A DNA stretch of 64,000 nucleotides, from assembly GCA_963815655.1 (NCBI GenBank), contig CAWFHK010000001.1:3038001-3102000 (forward strand), written 5' to 3'. Both the position numbers and the translations under genes were made by a program. The number at the start of each line of letters is the position of its first letter. Position 1 is the stretch's first letter. The notes below the pieces were generated by a model. The model was not told the origin of the DNA. It searched no databases and saw only the letters and a list, made by a program, of their open reading frames with translations. Shown piece by piece: positions 35,730 through 43,787 of this stretch. Source of the DNA: JAWOLE01 sp963815655 (GTDB lineage: Bacteria; Acidobacteriota; Thermoanaerobaculia; UBA5066; Gp7-AA6).

Positions 35730-36785
35730 TCAGCGCAGGCGTCGAAACGATTGCGTCTTGATAGCGAGCCAGACTGGCACACCGGCGCCGAGGCCGAGGT
35801 CGCGGACGGCGCCGGACGTCACATGCGCCCGCCACGTCGCGCCCGCGGCCTCGACCCGAACCATCGCGTCCTCGCCCGACGAGTCGAGCGCGAGGACGCG
35901 GCCCGCGAGCACGTTCCTGGCGGAGACGCGCTGGAGGGGCTCCACCGACAGGAGAATCTCCTCGGGCGCGAGGGCGAAGACGCCGCGCTCGCCCGTTGCC
36001 GAGGCGGGCACGACGAGGACTCCGCCGGGGAGTCGAAGCCTCGCGACGCCGGCGTCCGGCAGAGCTTCCAGCGTTCCGTCGACCACGTTGTCGAACGTCG
36101 CCGAGGGATCGACGGAGAGGAGCGCCCGGGTGCCGATCACCTCGCGCGTCGGACCATGGGCCTCGACGCGGCCGGCGCGCAGCAGGATCGCCTCCCCGGC
36201 GAGCGCCTCGGCCTCTCCCGCGTTGTGCGTGACGTAGAGAATCGGGATCCTCCGTTCGTCGCGGATGCGCAGCAGGTACGGGAGGATCCGCGCCTTCAGC
36301 TCCACGTCCACGGCGGCGAGCGGCTCGTCGAGGAGGAGCAGCCGCGGCTCCGTCGCGAGGGCCCGCGCCAGGGCCACCCGCTGCCGCTCGCCGCCCGAGA
36401 GCGTCGCCGGGTGCCGCGGCAGGAGCCGCCCGATTTCGAGGATCGAGACCACTTCGTCGAACAAGCGCCGGCCGGCGCCGCTCCTCGCGAGAGCGAACCG
36501 GACGTTCTCCTGCGCCGTCAGATGCGGAAAGAGAAGCGAATCCTGCGGCACGTAGCCGACGCGCCGCCTCTCCGGCGGCAGGTCCACGGACCGCTTCGAA
36601 TCGAGAAGCGTCTCGCCGCCGACCGCGATCCGGCCGGTGGCCCGGCGCAGCCCGGCGACCGCCTCGAAGAGGGAGGTCTTGCCGGCGCCCGAAGGCCCCA
36701 GGACGGCGACCGCGTCGGATCGAAGGACGGCCCGAACGTCGAGCCGAAAGCCCGCGACCGGGAGCCGCAGGTCGAGCTCGATCAC
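35730..36785 (-). CDS. modC: Molybdate ABC transporter ATP-binding protein
   Basis: This 351-residue ATPase has Walker A GPSGAGKTS, the Q-loop GYVPQDSLLFPHLT, the full LSGGERQR signature, Walker B LLLLDEPLAAVD and the H-loop VTHNAGEAEAL. A C-terminal TOBE/molybdopterin-binding domain (about 280-351) is typical of ModC. It energises molybdate import. It starts at GTG 36785, overlapping the modB stop as GTGA. A YbbL- or CysA-like role is much less likely given modA and modB alongside. Confidence 0.93.
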   Translation of the reverse strand: MIELDLRLPVAGFRLDVRAVLRSDAVAVLGPSGAGKTSLFEAVAGLRRATGRIAVGGETLLDSKRSVDLPPERRRVGYVPQDSLLFPHLTAQENVRFALARSGAGRRLFDEVVSILEIGRLLPRHPATLSGGERQRVALARALATEPRLLLLDEPLAAVDVELKARILPYLLRIRDERRIPILYVTHNAGEAEALAGEAILLRAGRVEAHGPTREVIGTRALLSVDPSATFDNVVDGTLEALPDAGVARLRLPGGVLVVPASATGERGVFALAPEEILLSVEPLQRVSARNVLAGRVLALDSSGEDAMVRVEAAGATWRAHVTSGAVRDLGLGAGVPVWLAIKTQSFRRLR

Positions 36786-37471
36786 GCCGCGTCCCTCTCG
36801 CGCCGGCCTCGCCGCCTCTGCAGCAGCTCCGTGAGCCAGACGGTCAGGAACGCGATCGCCACGACGACGCCGACCAGCCGGAACGCGGCCGCGTCCTCGC
36901 CCAGCTGCGTCCGGTGGAAGATCGCCAGGGCCATGGTCTGGGTGCGCCCCGGGATGTTCCCGGCGACGAGGATCGTGGCGCCGAACTCCCCGAGGGCGCG
37001 CGAGAACGCGAGGAGCGTCCCGGCGAGGATCCCGCGCCAGGAGAGCGGCAGGGCGACCTCCCGGAAGACCGCGGCGGGGCTCTTGCCGAGCGAGCGCGCG
37101 ATCGAGAGCAGGCGCGGATCCACCGTCTCGAACGCCGCGCGGGCCGGCCGCACGAGGAGCGGAAACGACATGACCGCGGTCGCGAGCGCCACCGCCTTCC
37201 AGGTGAAGAGCACCTCGATGCCGGCGCGGTCGAGCATCCGGCCGAGCGGCCCCGAGCGGCGCAGGAGCCCCAGCAGGAGGAGTCCCACGGCGGTCGGCGG
37301 CAATACGAGCGGGAGGGCGAGGAGTGTCTCGACGGTCTGGTTGGCGGCTCCCCGCCCGCGCGAGAGGAACCAGGCCGCCGCGACGCCGAGAGGAAGGATC
37401 GTCGCCGTCGAGAGGAGGGCGATCCGGAGCGTCAGCAGGAGGACCGAGAGATCGGAGACCGTCGCCGTCAC
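36782..37471 (-). CDS. modB: Molybdate ABC transporter permease
   Basis: This 229-residue permease has about five transmembrane helices. The EAA-type coupling loop SLGKSPAAVFREVALPLSWRGILAG is followed by RALGEFGATILVAGNIPGRTQTMALAIF, the hallmark of ModB. The GTG at 37471 overlaps the modA stop as GTGA. An alternative upstream start would lie inside modA and is unlikely. Confidence 0.93.
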   Translation of the reverse strand: MTATVSDLSVLLLTLRIALLSTATILPLGVAAAWFLSRGRGAANQTVETLLALPLVLPPTAVGLLLLGLLRRSGPLGRMLDRAGIEVLFTWKAVALATAVMSFPLLVRPARAAFETVDPRLLSIARSLGKSPAAVFREVALPLSWRGILAGTLLAFSRALGEFGATILVAGNIPGRTQTMALAIFHRTQLGEDAAAFRLVGVVVAIAFLTVWLTELLQRRRGRRERDAA

Positions 37472-38217
37472 TCCCTGGACAGGACGAGGAACCCTGCCTT
37501 CGTGAACGCGGCGCTCGCCTCCTTCCCCCGGAGGAACGTCACGAAGGCCCGGGCGGCCGCTCGCGCCCGCGCCACTGGGGAAACCGAGTAGAGGATCGGC
37601 GGGTCGGCGCCAGTCTGGAACACCGCACGGACCTTCTTCGAGATCCGCGCATCGGTCGCGTAGACGACCGCCGCCTCGACCCCCCCCGACTCCACGGCGG
37701 CCAGCGCGGCTCGCACGTCGAGCGTGGGAACGACGCGGTTCTCGACGTCCCTCCAGACCCCCTCCGACTCCAGCCATTTCTTCGCGTAGATGCCCGCCGG
37801 GACGGCGGCGGGATCGGCGAGCGCGATCTTCGGAAACTGGAGGAGGTCGCGCGGCCCGGTCACCTTGCGTATCGAATCGAGCGGGACGACGACCGCGAGA
37901 CGGTTGGAGAGGAACTCGCTCCGGTCCTCGCGACGCACGAGCCCGGCCTTCTCGAGAGCGTCCATCTTCGCCGTGTCGGCCGAGAAGAACACGTCCGCAG
38001 GAGCGCCCGCCTGAATCTGGCGCGCGAGGTCGCTCGAGCCCCCGAAGGAGAAGCGCACGGCGGTCCCGGTCTTCCCCTGGTACGCCCGGCCGATCTGCTC
38101 GAGCGACTCCGTCAGGCTGGCCGCCGCGAAGACCAGGATCTCCCGCGAGTCCCGCGCGGCGGCCGGACGCGGCAGTGCCGCCAGGAGGAGGAAAGACGCG
38201 AGCGCCCGGCGGAGCAT
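37468..38217 (-). CDS. modA: Molybdate-binding periplasmic protein
   Basis: This 249-residue substrate-binding protein has a signal peptide (MLRRALASFLLLAALPRPAAA). The ModA signatures follow: VFAAASLTESLEQIGRAY, FSFGGSSDLARQI, GAPADVFFSAD, and VESGGVEAAVVYATDA near the end. It captures molybdate or tungstate for ModBC. ATG 38217 is chosen for the signal peptide; an in-frame upstream start (38274) would overlap the regulator gene and bury the signal. Confidence 0.92.
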   Translation of the reverse strand: MLRRALASFLLLAALPRPAAARDSREILVFAAASLTESLEQIGRAYQGKTGTAVRFSFGGSSDLARQIQAGAPADVFFSADTAKMDALEKAGLVRREDRSEFLSNRLAVVVPLDSIRKVTGPRDLLQFPKIALADPAAVPAGIYAKKWLESEGVWRDVENRVVPTLDVRAALAAVESGGVEAAVVYATDARISKKVRAVFQTGADPPILYSVSPVARARAAARAFVTFLRGKEASAAFTKAGFLVLSRE

Positions 38218-38236
38218 CGCGCTAGCCAAACACAGC

Positions 38237-38260
38237 CGATATATTCCGTCAAGTATTTCG
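38237..38260. promoter_or_regulatory. Candidate ModE box upstream of modA
   Basis: The half-sites CGATATATT (38237-38245) and AGTATTTCG (38252-38260) form an inverted repeat (7 of 9 positions) separated by 6 bp. The TATA-rich halves resemble the ModE molybdate-response box of proteobacteria. It sits 20 bp before the modA start and overlaps the 3' end of the ModE-like gene, a good place for molybdate-dependent repression of modABC. Confidence 0.45.
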
Positions 38261-38638
38261 GGATCGGGCCTCACGACCGGCGAGGAGCCGGCGCAGCCGC
38301 TGGAACGCGGGGGCGCTCGCCGAGAGGCTCCGCCGCTCCATCCGGCGGTAGAGAGACAGAACCAGCCGCCCCGTCTCCGTCAGCCTGGCGGCCCCGCGGC
38401 CGGCCCCGCCGCGCGCCGTCGCGACGAGCGGCTCGCGGAAGGCCGCGTTCATCGTCTGGACGAGCTTCCAGGCTCTCATGTAGGACATCCCGAGCTCGCC
38501 GGCCGCGGCCCGCAGCTTCCCCGTCCGGCCGATCGCCTCGAGCAGGTCCGCCTTGCCCGGCCCGAACGCGATCGCGCCGTCCTTCAAGACGCGCAGCCGC
38601 GGCTTCAAGACGCAGCCTCCCGACTTTCCGCCGGCCAT
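38249..38638 (-). CDS. ModE-like molybdenum regulator, DNA-binding domain only
   Basis: This 129-residue protein carries the ModE-type winged HTH (DLLEAIGRTGKLRAAAGELGMSYMRAWKLVQTMN, GGAGRGAARLTETGRLVLSLYRRME). It has no C-terminal TOBE molybdate-binding domains, unlike full ModE at about 260 residues. It may sense molybdate indirectly or act constitutively. It is the first gene of the mod operon, 31 bp before modA. Confidence 0.85.
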   Translation of the reverse strand: MAGGKSGGCVLKPRLRVLKDGAIAFGPGKADLLEAIGRTGKLRAAAGELGMSYMRAWKLVQTMNAAFREPLVATARGGAGRGAARLTETGRLVLSLYRRMERRSLSASAPAFQRLRRLLAGREARSRNT

Positions 38639-38689
38639 CGGGCGAGTCTATTCCGGCAAGCGATCCCGCCGACGTGACGCCACGATTTT

Positions 38690-38707
38690 ATGGCATGATT
38701 CGGCCAT
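38690..38707. promoter_or_regulatory. Inverted repeat before the toxin-antitoxin start
   Basis: The 5-bp arms ATGGC (38690-38694) and GCCAT (38703-38707) flank an 8-bp centre and end at the antitoxin start codon. Toxin-antitoxin operons are usually autoregulated by such repeats near the start; the arms are short, so this is tentative. Confidence 0.35.
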
Positions 38708-38977
38708 ATGAAAACTCCCGCCGTCCGCAACTTCCATCTTCCCCTTTCCGCCGAGCTCTATGACGAGCTGCGAGAACAGGCGCGCCGCCGCGGCAGGCCG
38801 GCGACGGTCGTCGCCCGCGAGGCGCTGGAGGAGGGTCTGCGGGCCCGGCGGGCAACGGAGATCCACGAAGAGATCGCGCAATACGCTCGCGAGCATGCCG
38901 GCACGACGGCAGACCTCGACCCCGCCCTCGAGCAAACCGGTCTCGAGTCTCTCGCCAGGAAGCGGCGGCGGCGTTGA
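38708..38977 (+). CDS. Antitoxin of a MazEF-type pair
   Basis: This 89-residue protein has an N-terminal ribbon-helix-helix-like segment (VRNFHLPLSAELYDELREQARRRGRPATVVAREAL) and a charged C-terminal half ending in KRRRR, the usual toxin-wrapping tail. It should bind DNA as a dimer and neutralise the downstream toxin. Its stop overlaps the toxin start as TTGA. Confidence 0.8.
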   Translation: MKTPAVRNFHLPLSAELYDELREQARRRGRPATVVAREALEEGLRARRATEIHEEIAQYAREHAGTTADLDPALEQTGLESLARKRRRR

Positions 38978-39363
38978 AGCGTGGCGACGTGTACTGGGCG
39001 GACCTCTCACCGCGCTCCGGCTCGGAGCAACGCGGCCGCCGTCCCGTGCTCGTCGTCTCGCACGACGCCTTCAATCAGACTCCCGGGTGGAGATCGGTCA
39101 TCGTGGTCCCGATTTCGACGTCGCCCGCGCAGGCGGGCCGCGGCCCGACCGCGGTTCATCTGCCCGCGGGCTCGGGCGGACTTCCCCGCTCGAGCGTCGC
39201 CCTCTGCCACCAGATCGCGACTCTGGATCGGGAAAAGCTCGATCGGGGAATCGGGAAATTGACGCGCGCCGAGCTCGCCCGCGTCGGCGCCGGCCTCCTC
39301 GCGGCCCTCTCGCTGGAAGGAGAAGGATCTGACCCGTTTGACCGGCTCTCGGGTCAAGAGTAG
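38974..39363 (+). CDS. mazF: MazF/PemK-family endoribonuclease toxin
   Basis: This 129-residue toxin starts with KRGDVYWADLSPRSGSEQRGRRPVLVVS, the classic PemK/MazF entry with catalytic Arg. The VVPISTSP and LCHQIATLDREKL motifs follow. Such toxins cut mRNA at short sequences. TTG 38974 gives the conserved MKRGDVYW start and overlaps the antitoxin stop. No truncation is visible. Confidence 0.9.
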   Translation: MKRGDVYWADLSPRSGSEQRGRRPVLVVSHDAFNQTPGWRSVIVVPISTSPAQAGRGPTAVHLPAGSGGLPRSSVALCHQIATLDREKLDRGIGKLTRAELARVGAGLLAALSLEGEGSDPFDRLSGQE

Positions 39364-39378
39364 ACTCCGCGGTCCCGC

Positions 39379-39456
39379 GGTGGGTGTAGCTCAGCTGGTT
39401 AGAGCGCCAGACTGTGGATCTGGATGTCGAGGGTTCGAATCCCTCCACTCACCCCA
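39379..39456 (+). tRNA. tRNA-His (GTG anticodon)
   Basis: A cloverleaf is readable: acceptor stem GTGGGTG/CACTCAC, D-arm with AGCTCAGCTGGTTAGAGC, anticodon stem CCAGA/TCTGG around loop CTGTGGA (anticodon GTG), T-loop GGTTCGAATCC, and encoded CCA. The extra G at position -1 (39379) faces C73, a tRNA-His hallmark. Confidence 0.95.
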
Positions 39457-39477
39457 AGTGCTTTGTCATGAGTCTTT

Positions 39478-39555
39478 GCGCCCGTAGCTCAGTCCGGATA
39501 GAGCGTTAGCCTCCGGAGCTAAAGGTCGCGCGTTCGAATCGCGCCGGGCGCACCA
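39478..39555 (+). tRNA. tRNA-Arg (CCG anticodon)
   Basis: The acceptor stem is GCGCCCG/CGGGCGC and the anticodon stem TTAGC/GCTAA surrounds loop CTCCGGA (anticodon CCG). The T-arm is CGCGCGTTCGAATCGCGC, with discriminator A and encoded CCA. It lies 21 bp after tRNA-His in the same direction. A T-rich run (ATATTTTTC) follows and may end transcription. Confidence 0.95.
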
Positions 39556-39770
39556 TATTTTTCTATAGGTCGGCCGGAGCAGTTCAGGGCAATCTCGATC
39601 GCATCGACGCCGCTCCGCATCCTGAGATGGGGTGTTTCTGCAGTGACGGCGTCAAGCAACGTTACGAGACCCTGCTCACTCTTGCGCTCCGCCGCTATCG
39701 CGCAGCGGTCTACCACGAAAGGCAAATCCAGAAGTTCGTCGAACAGGACGAAAGCGGCGACAAGACTCGG
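39556..39770. other. tRNA-adjacent gap, left flank of the Fic islet
   Basis: No gene is firmly supported. On the minus strand a frame open from about 39770 down to the tRNA reads AAFVLFDELLDLPFVVDR... and could be a remnant of an older gene cut by the islet, but it has no start and no clear family. The 10-bp sequence TAGGTCGGCC at 39566-39575 recurs at 41058-41067 beyond the fic gene. Confidence 0.35.
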
Positions 39771-40988
39771 TTAGCTTTGCTCCTCAAGTTGTTTCTCTTT
39801 TGTTGCCTTGCCATCCTCAGCGTCTTGCATGAACGCCACGATTTCACGAGCCACGAAGACCTGACCTCTCTGCCGCCCAGTTACTTCAACCAAGATGCCT
39901 GCATGCTCGAGCTTCCGAACATTGGATGCTGCTGCGGCATGCGTCATCCGAAGAAGAGCAGCGGCTTGCCCGATTGAAATCGATGGACCCTTGAAGAGGG
40001 CGTCGATGAGCTTGAACAGCGAAACTGACGAACGCGCCTTCTGGAATCTGCCGTAGTAACCGTCACGAAGTCGCAGGAGCCCCTCTGCCTGCTGCAGAGA
40101 CTCCTCTGCACTTTCGGCAACGGCGCGAAGAAAGAACTGAATCCAAGGTCGCCACTCGCCCGCCTGGCTAACCCTCAGCATTAGGTCGTTGTAGCTGCCC
40201 CTATTGCGCTCGAAGAAGGAGCTCAGATAAAGAAAAGGGTCTTTCATCCGGCCGGAGCTGCAGAGAAGCAGTGGCATGAGCAGCCGGCCGATACGACCAT
40301 TACCGTCTCTGAAGGGGTGAATAGCCTCGAACTGGTAGTGAATCAAAGCCAGGCGGATGAGCAGCGGGAGGCCGCCTCCTTCAGCCCAGTTCTCGTTCAG
40401 GTACCTCTCAAGCTCGTCAAGAGCCTGGGTCATCTCAGGAATCGGGGGTGGTACGTACCTTGCCGAATGGATGAGCTCGCCCTTGTTTCCGATCCAATTC
40501 TGCGTGGTTCGAAACTCTCCAGGCCGCTCCCTCTCCCCCCTAACCCCGCGCAAGAGCTGCTTGTGAGTCTCTTTGATCAGGCGCAGGCAGACGGGCAGCT
40601 CATGAAGGAGCCTCAAGCCATGCTCCATGGCTCTCATGTAGTTGAAGACTTCGCGGGTGTCCTCCACGTTGCTGACGAGAGGAGAGGCGGATCGCGTCGA
40701 AACCTCAAAGAGGACCAATTCTTCTGGTGTGGTAATCGTTCCTTCGATTCGACTCGAAAGGATCGCTTCGCGGCGAAGCAGGGGGGAACCGACGAGATAG
40801 GGATTAACCAGTCGCCCGATCGTTCCCGTGAGGCGACCTACAGCGTTTTCCGCGACGGCCAAGAGGCCTACGGTAGCGACATCCAGTTCCAGGTCGCGAG
40901 GAATTGGAGATGGAACGAACGCAACCGCCCCTTCGATCGTCGGCACCAGCCTACCCGGCATAAGTTCATTGAAATCAGATGTTTTCAT
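39771..40988 (-). CDS. Fic family AMP transferase with C-terminal winged helix
   Basis: This 405-residue protein holds the complete Fic motif HPFRDGNGRIGR (residues 224-235), whose His drives transfer of AMP or another NMP to target hydroxyls. Near the N-terminus SSRIEG (78-83) fits the [S/T]xxxE[G/N] inhibitory helix, so this is a self-inhibited (class II) Fic. The C-terminus (SIGQAAALLRMTHAAAASNVRKLEHAGIL) is a winged HTH. Base composition is visibly more AT-rich than the flanks and codon use differs, suggesting horizontal gain next to tRNA-Arg. It is alone, with its own promoter. Target unknown. Confidence 0.92.
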   Translation of the reverse strand: MKTSDFNELMPGRLVPTIEGAVAFVPSPIPRDLELDVATVGLLAVAENAVGRLTGTIGRLVNPYLVGSPLLRREAILSSRIEGTITTPEELVLFEVSTRSASPLVSNVEDTREVFNYMRAMEHGLRLLHELPVCLRLIKETHKQLLRGVRGERERPGEFRTTQNWIGNKGELIHSARYVPPPIPEMTQALDELERYLNENWAEGGGLPLLIRLALIHYQFEAIHPFRDGNGRIGRLLMPLLLCSSGRMKDPFLYLSSFFERNRGSYNDLMLRVSQAGEWRPWIQFFLRAVAESAEESLQQAEGLLRLRDGYYGRFQKARSSVSLFKLIDALFKGPSISIGQAAALLRMTHAAAASNVRKLEHAGILVEVTGRQRGQVFVAREIVAFMQDAEDGKATKEKQLEEQS

Positions 40989-41043
40989 GAATGCTAGCTG
41001 TCTCTCATTCGAATTGACTTATATTAGTTTCGCAACCGAACCT

Positions 41044-41073
41044 AAAATAGCACTCCGTAGGTCGGCCAGTCAA
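41044..41073 (-). promoter_or_regulatory. Sigma-70-type promoter of the Fic gene
   Basis: On the minus strand TTGACT (41073-41068) and TATTTT (41049-41044) are separated by 18 bp, about 55 bp before the fic start. The 10-bp direct repeat of the islet lies inside the spacer. Confidence 0.5.
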
Positions 41074-41255
41074 GCGTTATTTTAGCCTCGCGTCTGAAGC
41101 CAATATTACCCTCGGAGTCAGAAACCTAACCAGCAATAACCCGGGGGGCCTTCCGACAGCTAGCCTTCGCTTGAGTTGAAGAGACTTCGCGCGCCACGAC
41201 CGGGGCTGAAACACTCGGAGTCGTTCCGTCGTTTCGCGACCGAAGCCAGGTCTGG

Positions 41256-41639
41256 CTACTTCGAGTCGTCTTTTCGAGTCGGGGGATCGTTGGGCTGCGG
41301 GCGGGGGCGGATGAAGCGGGTGTAGATCACGACGGCGCCGGCCGCGGCGGCGAGGCCGCCGAGGGTGACGCCGAAATAGAGGGCTACGATCGCGAGGAAG
41401 GCGAAGAGGGCGCACCGGAGGACCCGCAGAAGAAGTCTGCCGCCGGCATCCACTCTGTACGCCGAGGAGGCGAGGACCCCGAACGGGACGAGAAAGAGAG
41501 CGACGACGAGCGGATTCCATGTTCTGTCCGGGCGGCCCCCGGAGAGAATCCGGCCGGCGAGCGCGAGGGCCAGCCCGGCCCCGATCCAGGCCGCCGCCAC
41601 TGGAGCGCGCTCCGCGCGAGGCCTCGCATCGTTCTCCAT
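41256..41639 (-). CDS. Small integral membrane protein of unknown function
   Basis: This 127-residue protein has four hydrophobic segments (AAWIGAGLALALAGRIL, PLVVALFLVPFGVLASSAY, LRCALFAFLAIVALYFG, GGLAAAAGAVVIYTRFI) and a charged C-terminal tail (RPQPNDPPTRKDDSK). No family is recognised. It starts 32 bp after the IPTL-CTERM-like protein gene on the same strand, so co-transcription is likely. It lacks a His and is too small and simple to be an exosortase. The start is ATG 41639; GTG just before it is equally possible. Confidence 0.6.
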   Translation of the reverse strand: MENDARPRAERAPVAAAWIGAGLALALAGRILSGGRPDRTWNPLVVALFLVPFGVLASSAYRVDAGGRLLLRVLRCALFAFLAIVALYFGVTLGGLAAAAGAVVIYTRFIRPRPQPNDPPTRKDDSK

Positions 41640-41671
41640 CACGAGCGAGTCCGGGCCTGCCTCGAAACTCC

Positions 41672-42772
41672 CTACCTTCGCAGCAGGAGGAACGCCACGC
41701 CCGCCAGCGTCAGGCCGAAGAGTGCCAGCATCGAGAACGACAACGTCGGCACCACGGCGGCGGTCCCGGGAGTGGGTGTCGATGGAGGGACCGCTGTATT
41801 CGTCGGCGTGAGCGTCGGCGTCGGCGTGTCCGTCGGGACTCCCGCGGGGGTGTTCGTCGGCGGCGGGGCGAACCCCTGCACGACGATCACCTGGTTGCCG
41901 CCGCCGAAGGTCGAGAAGAGGAAGTCTCCCGTCACCGGGTCGATGACCGAGCCTTCCGCGCCCGTCAGGCCGGAGACGAAAACGGCGCGGCTCGCCGGGA
42001 CCGGATTTCCGCTCGCGTCGATCTGGTACGTCGCGATGACGTCGTTGCCGTACTCCGCCACGAGCATGCTCGTTCCGCTCGGAAAGATCGGCGACCCGAC
42101 AGGCACGTAGACGAATCCCTCGGGTCCGACGTCGATCGTGGTGTTCAAGACCGGGGACGTGATGTCGTACGTGCCCGTCCCGTCCGGCGCAAAGGAAGCC
42201 GTGTACCACTGGCCGGTGTCGTACGAGACGATCTTCAATTGGCCCGCTCCGGGAAACCCGCCGGGGACGAAGTTCAGCGCTCCCACGGAGGACCCCACGC
42301 CCAGGGGAGTCAAATCGACGACCTTGTCGGTCGTTGTGCTTCCGGACTTGATCTCTCCGATCTCGTTGGTGGGAAAACGCGTATAGAAGAGGACATTGCC
42401 TGGCCCGAAAACGACCCCGCCGTCGTTGAACTGTCCCTCCGAGAAGAGGGTCGCCGTCCCGGTGAAGCCGGTGATGTGGCTCATGCCGTCGCGAACGACT
42501 CCAATCGAGTAGAGAGCCCCGCCCGCGACGTTTGCGGCTCCACCGATCACGATGACGTTCGGATTGCCCGTCAGGAAGGTCAGGCCGCCGTAAGGGGTCG
42601 GCAAGCTCGGGACCGAACCGAGGTTCGTCAGGGTGTAGACCCCGTCGTAGGGCGGCTCGACGGTCTGCGCGCCCGCCGGCGCTGTTGCCAGAAAAGCCGC
42701 GACGGCCAGCGCCGTGGCCACGTTGAAGAGAACTCCCGGCGCAGATCGTCCATGTCCCTCAGTCTCAATCAT
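41672..42772 (-). CDS. Secreted propeller-like protein with IPTL-CTERM-type sorting tail
   Basis: This 366-residue protein has a signal peptide (ending APAGAQ). A roughly 270-residue beta-rich region repeats VVFGPGNVLFYTRF- and GPEGFVYVPVGS-type blades, and a Thr/Pro linker (PTNTPAGVPTDTPTPTLTPT) follows. The C-terminus is VPTLSFSMLALFG, a hydrophobic helix, then RR. The (I/V)PTLS motif, helix and basic end match the IPTL-CTERM sorting signal recognised by exosortase-like enzymes; no exosortase is in the window. GAGGAGAATC before ATG 42772 supports the start. Function is unknown, probably a surface or secreted lactonase-type propeller. Confidence 0.75.
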   Translation of the reverse strand: MIETEGHGRSAPGVLFNVATALAVAAFLATAPAGAQTVEPPYDGVYTLTNLGSVPSLPTPYGGLTFLTGNPNVIVIGGAANVAGGALYSIGVVRDGMSHITGFTGTATLFSEGQFNDGGVVFGPGNVLFYTRFPTNEIGEIKSGSTTTDKVVDLTPLGVGSSVGALNFVPGGFPGAGQLKIVSYDTGQWYTASFAPDGTGTYDITSPVLNTTIDVGPEGFVYVPVGSPIFPSGTSMLVAEYGNDVIATYQIDASGNPVPASRAVFVSGLTGAEGSVIDPVTGDFLFSTFGGGNQVIVVQGFAPPPTNTPAGVPTDTPTPTLTPTNTAVPPSTPTPGTAAVVPTLSFSMLALFGLTLAGVAFLLLRR

Positions 42773-42855
42773 GATTCTCCTCAGTTTGGGAAGATCATAC
42801 GTCCAACGGAAATGAAGTCTCCGAGATCGTCGATTCCAGCGCCCCGGGCGCCGGG

Positions 42856-43671
42856 CTACGGGGTCAGGGAGACGCCGAGGACGAGGCCGAGGCGGGGGGC
42901 GTCGTACCAGCCGACGGCGACTCCGAAGTCGAGGGTGTCGTAGCGGGTGAGGGCGTAGTTTCCTCCGGCTGTGAGCTGGAGCTGTTTCTCGACGCGGCCG
43001 CCGTCGTGGACCTCGGCGCCGTTGACGTCGAGGCCGAGGCGGAGTCTCGCGGACACGCCCCGGGACGCGGAGAGGCCGCCGATCAGGACGCGGCCGGGCG
43101 TGCGGATGCCGACGACGCCCGTCCGCGTGTTGCCGGAGAACTGGATGCCGGCGTTGGCGTGGAGAGCGGTGCCCGAGAAAGTCTTCTGGAAGATCGTGTT
43201 CAGGACGTAGTCGGTCAGGCCGGAGCCGAGTTGCTTCTTCTCGCTGCCCGTCGGAAACTCCGCGGCGGCCGTGACAGTGAAGGCGGGGCGGGCGCCGTCG
43301 GGCGCCTCCCCGACGAGATTCCATTTCGCCGCGAAATCCACGTCCCCCAGGCCGAAGACGCTCGGCGTCCCGGAGCCCCGCGCGTTTCCGATCGCGATCA
43401 ACGGGAAGTCCATGTTGACCTCGACGCCGTCGAAGAGGCCGTACTGGATGACGAAGTTGTTGGTGTCCTGGCGCAGGTTCGGGCGCGCGGACTTCTGGAG
43501 AATGAAGAACTGGTTCGCGTACTGGAAGTGCCAGTCGCCCCGCGAGGTGACCGCGGCGTCGTCGGTGACGAACGGCTGCTGCGCCGAGGCCCTCGCGGCT
43601 CCGAGCGCGGCGAGGAGGGCGGCCAGGGCGAGGCGCTTCAAGCGAGGCGAAGAATCGCGGTGGGCTTGCAT
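42856..43671 (-). CDS. Outer-membrane protein resembling the MetA phenol-pathway family
   Basis: This 271-residue protein has a signal peptide (LALAALLAALGAARASAQ|Q). An all-beta pattern follows: QPFVTDDAAVTSRGDWHFQYAN, LFDGVEVNMDFPLIAIG, GLGDVDFAAKWNLVGE, AAEFPTGSEKKQLGSG. The alternating strands and glycine turns fit a barrel of the putative outer-membrane transporter family linked to phenol degradation. Substrate unknown. The start at ATG 43671 precedes the signal peptide; an upstream in-frame extension lacks sense. Confidence 0.7.
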   Translation of the reverse strand: MQAHRDSSPRLKRLALAALLAALGAARASAQQPFVTDDAAVTSRGDWHFQYANQFFILQKSARPNLRQDTNNFVIQYGLFDGVEVNMDFPLIAIGNARGSGTPSVFGLGDVDFAAKWNLVGEAPDGARPAFTVTAAAEFPTGSEKKQLGSGLTDYVLNTIFQKTFSGTALHANAGIQFSGNTRTGVVGIRTPGRVLIGGLSASRGVSARLRLGLDVNGAEVHDGGRVEKQLQLTAGGNYALTRYDTLDFGVAVGWYDAPRLGLVLGVSLTP

Positions 43672-43787
43672 CGCACGACTCGAGGCCTCCCGTCTTCGAT
43701 GGCGGATCGGCAGGGTTCTGCCGGGAAGTGTACCGGACAGGCCTCCGCGTTTGACCGGGCGCGTCGAATCCACTACCGTGCGGGGCG

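Noticed and set aside
39098..39725. Small minus-strand frames reading MEGFEPSTS and GAIRTRDL through the tRNA genes
   Set aside because: These are well-known false proteins made by translating the antisense strand of tRNA genes.
41256..41639. Small membrane protein as a possible exosortase
   Set aside because: It has no His, lacks the conserved Cys/Arg/His layout and is too short for that family.
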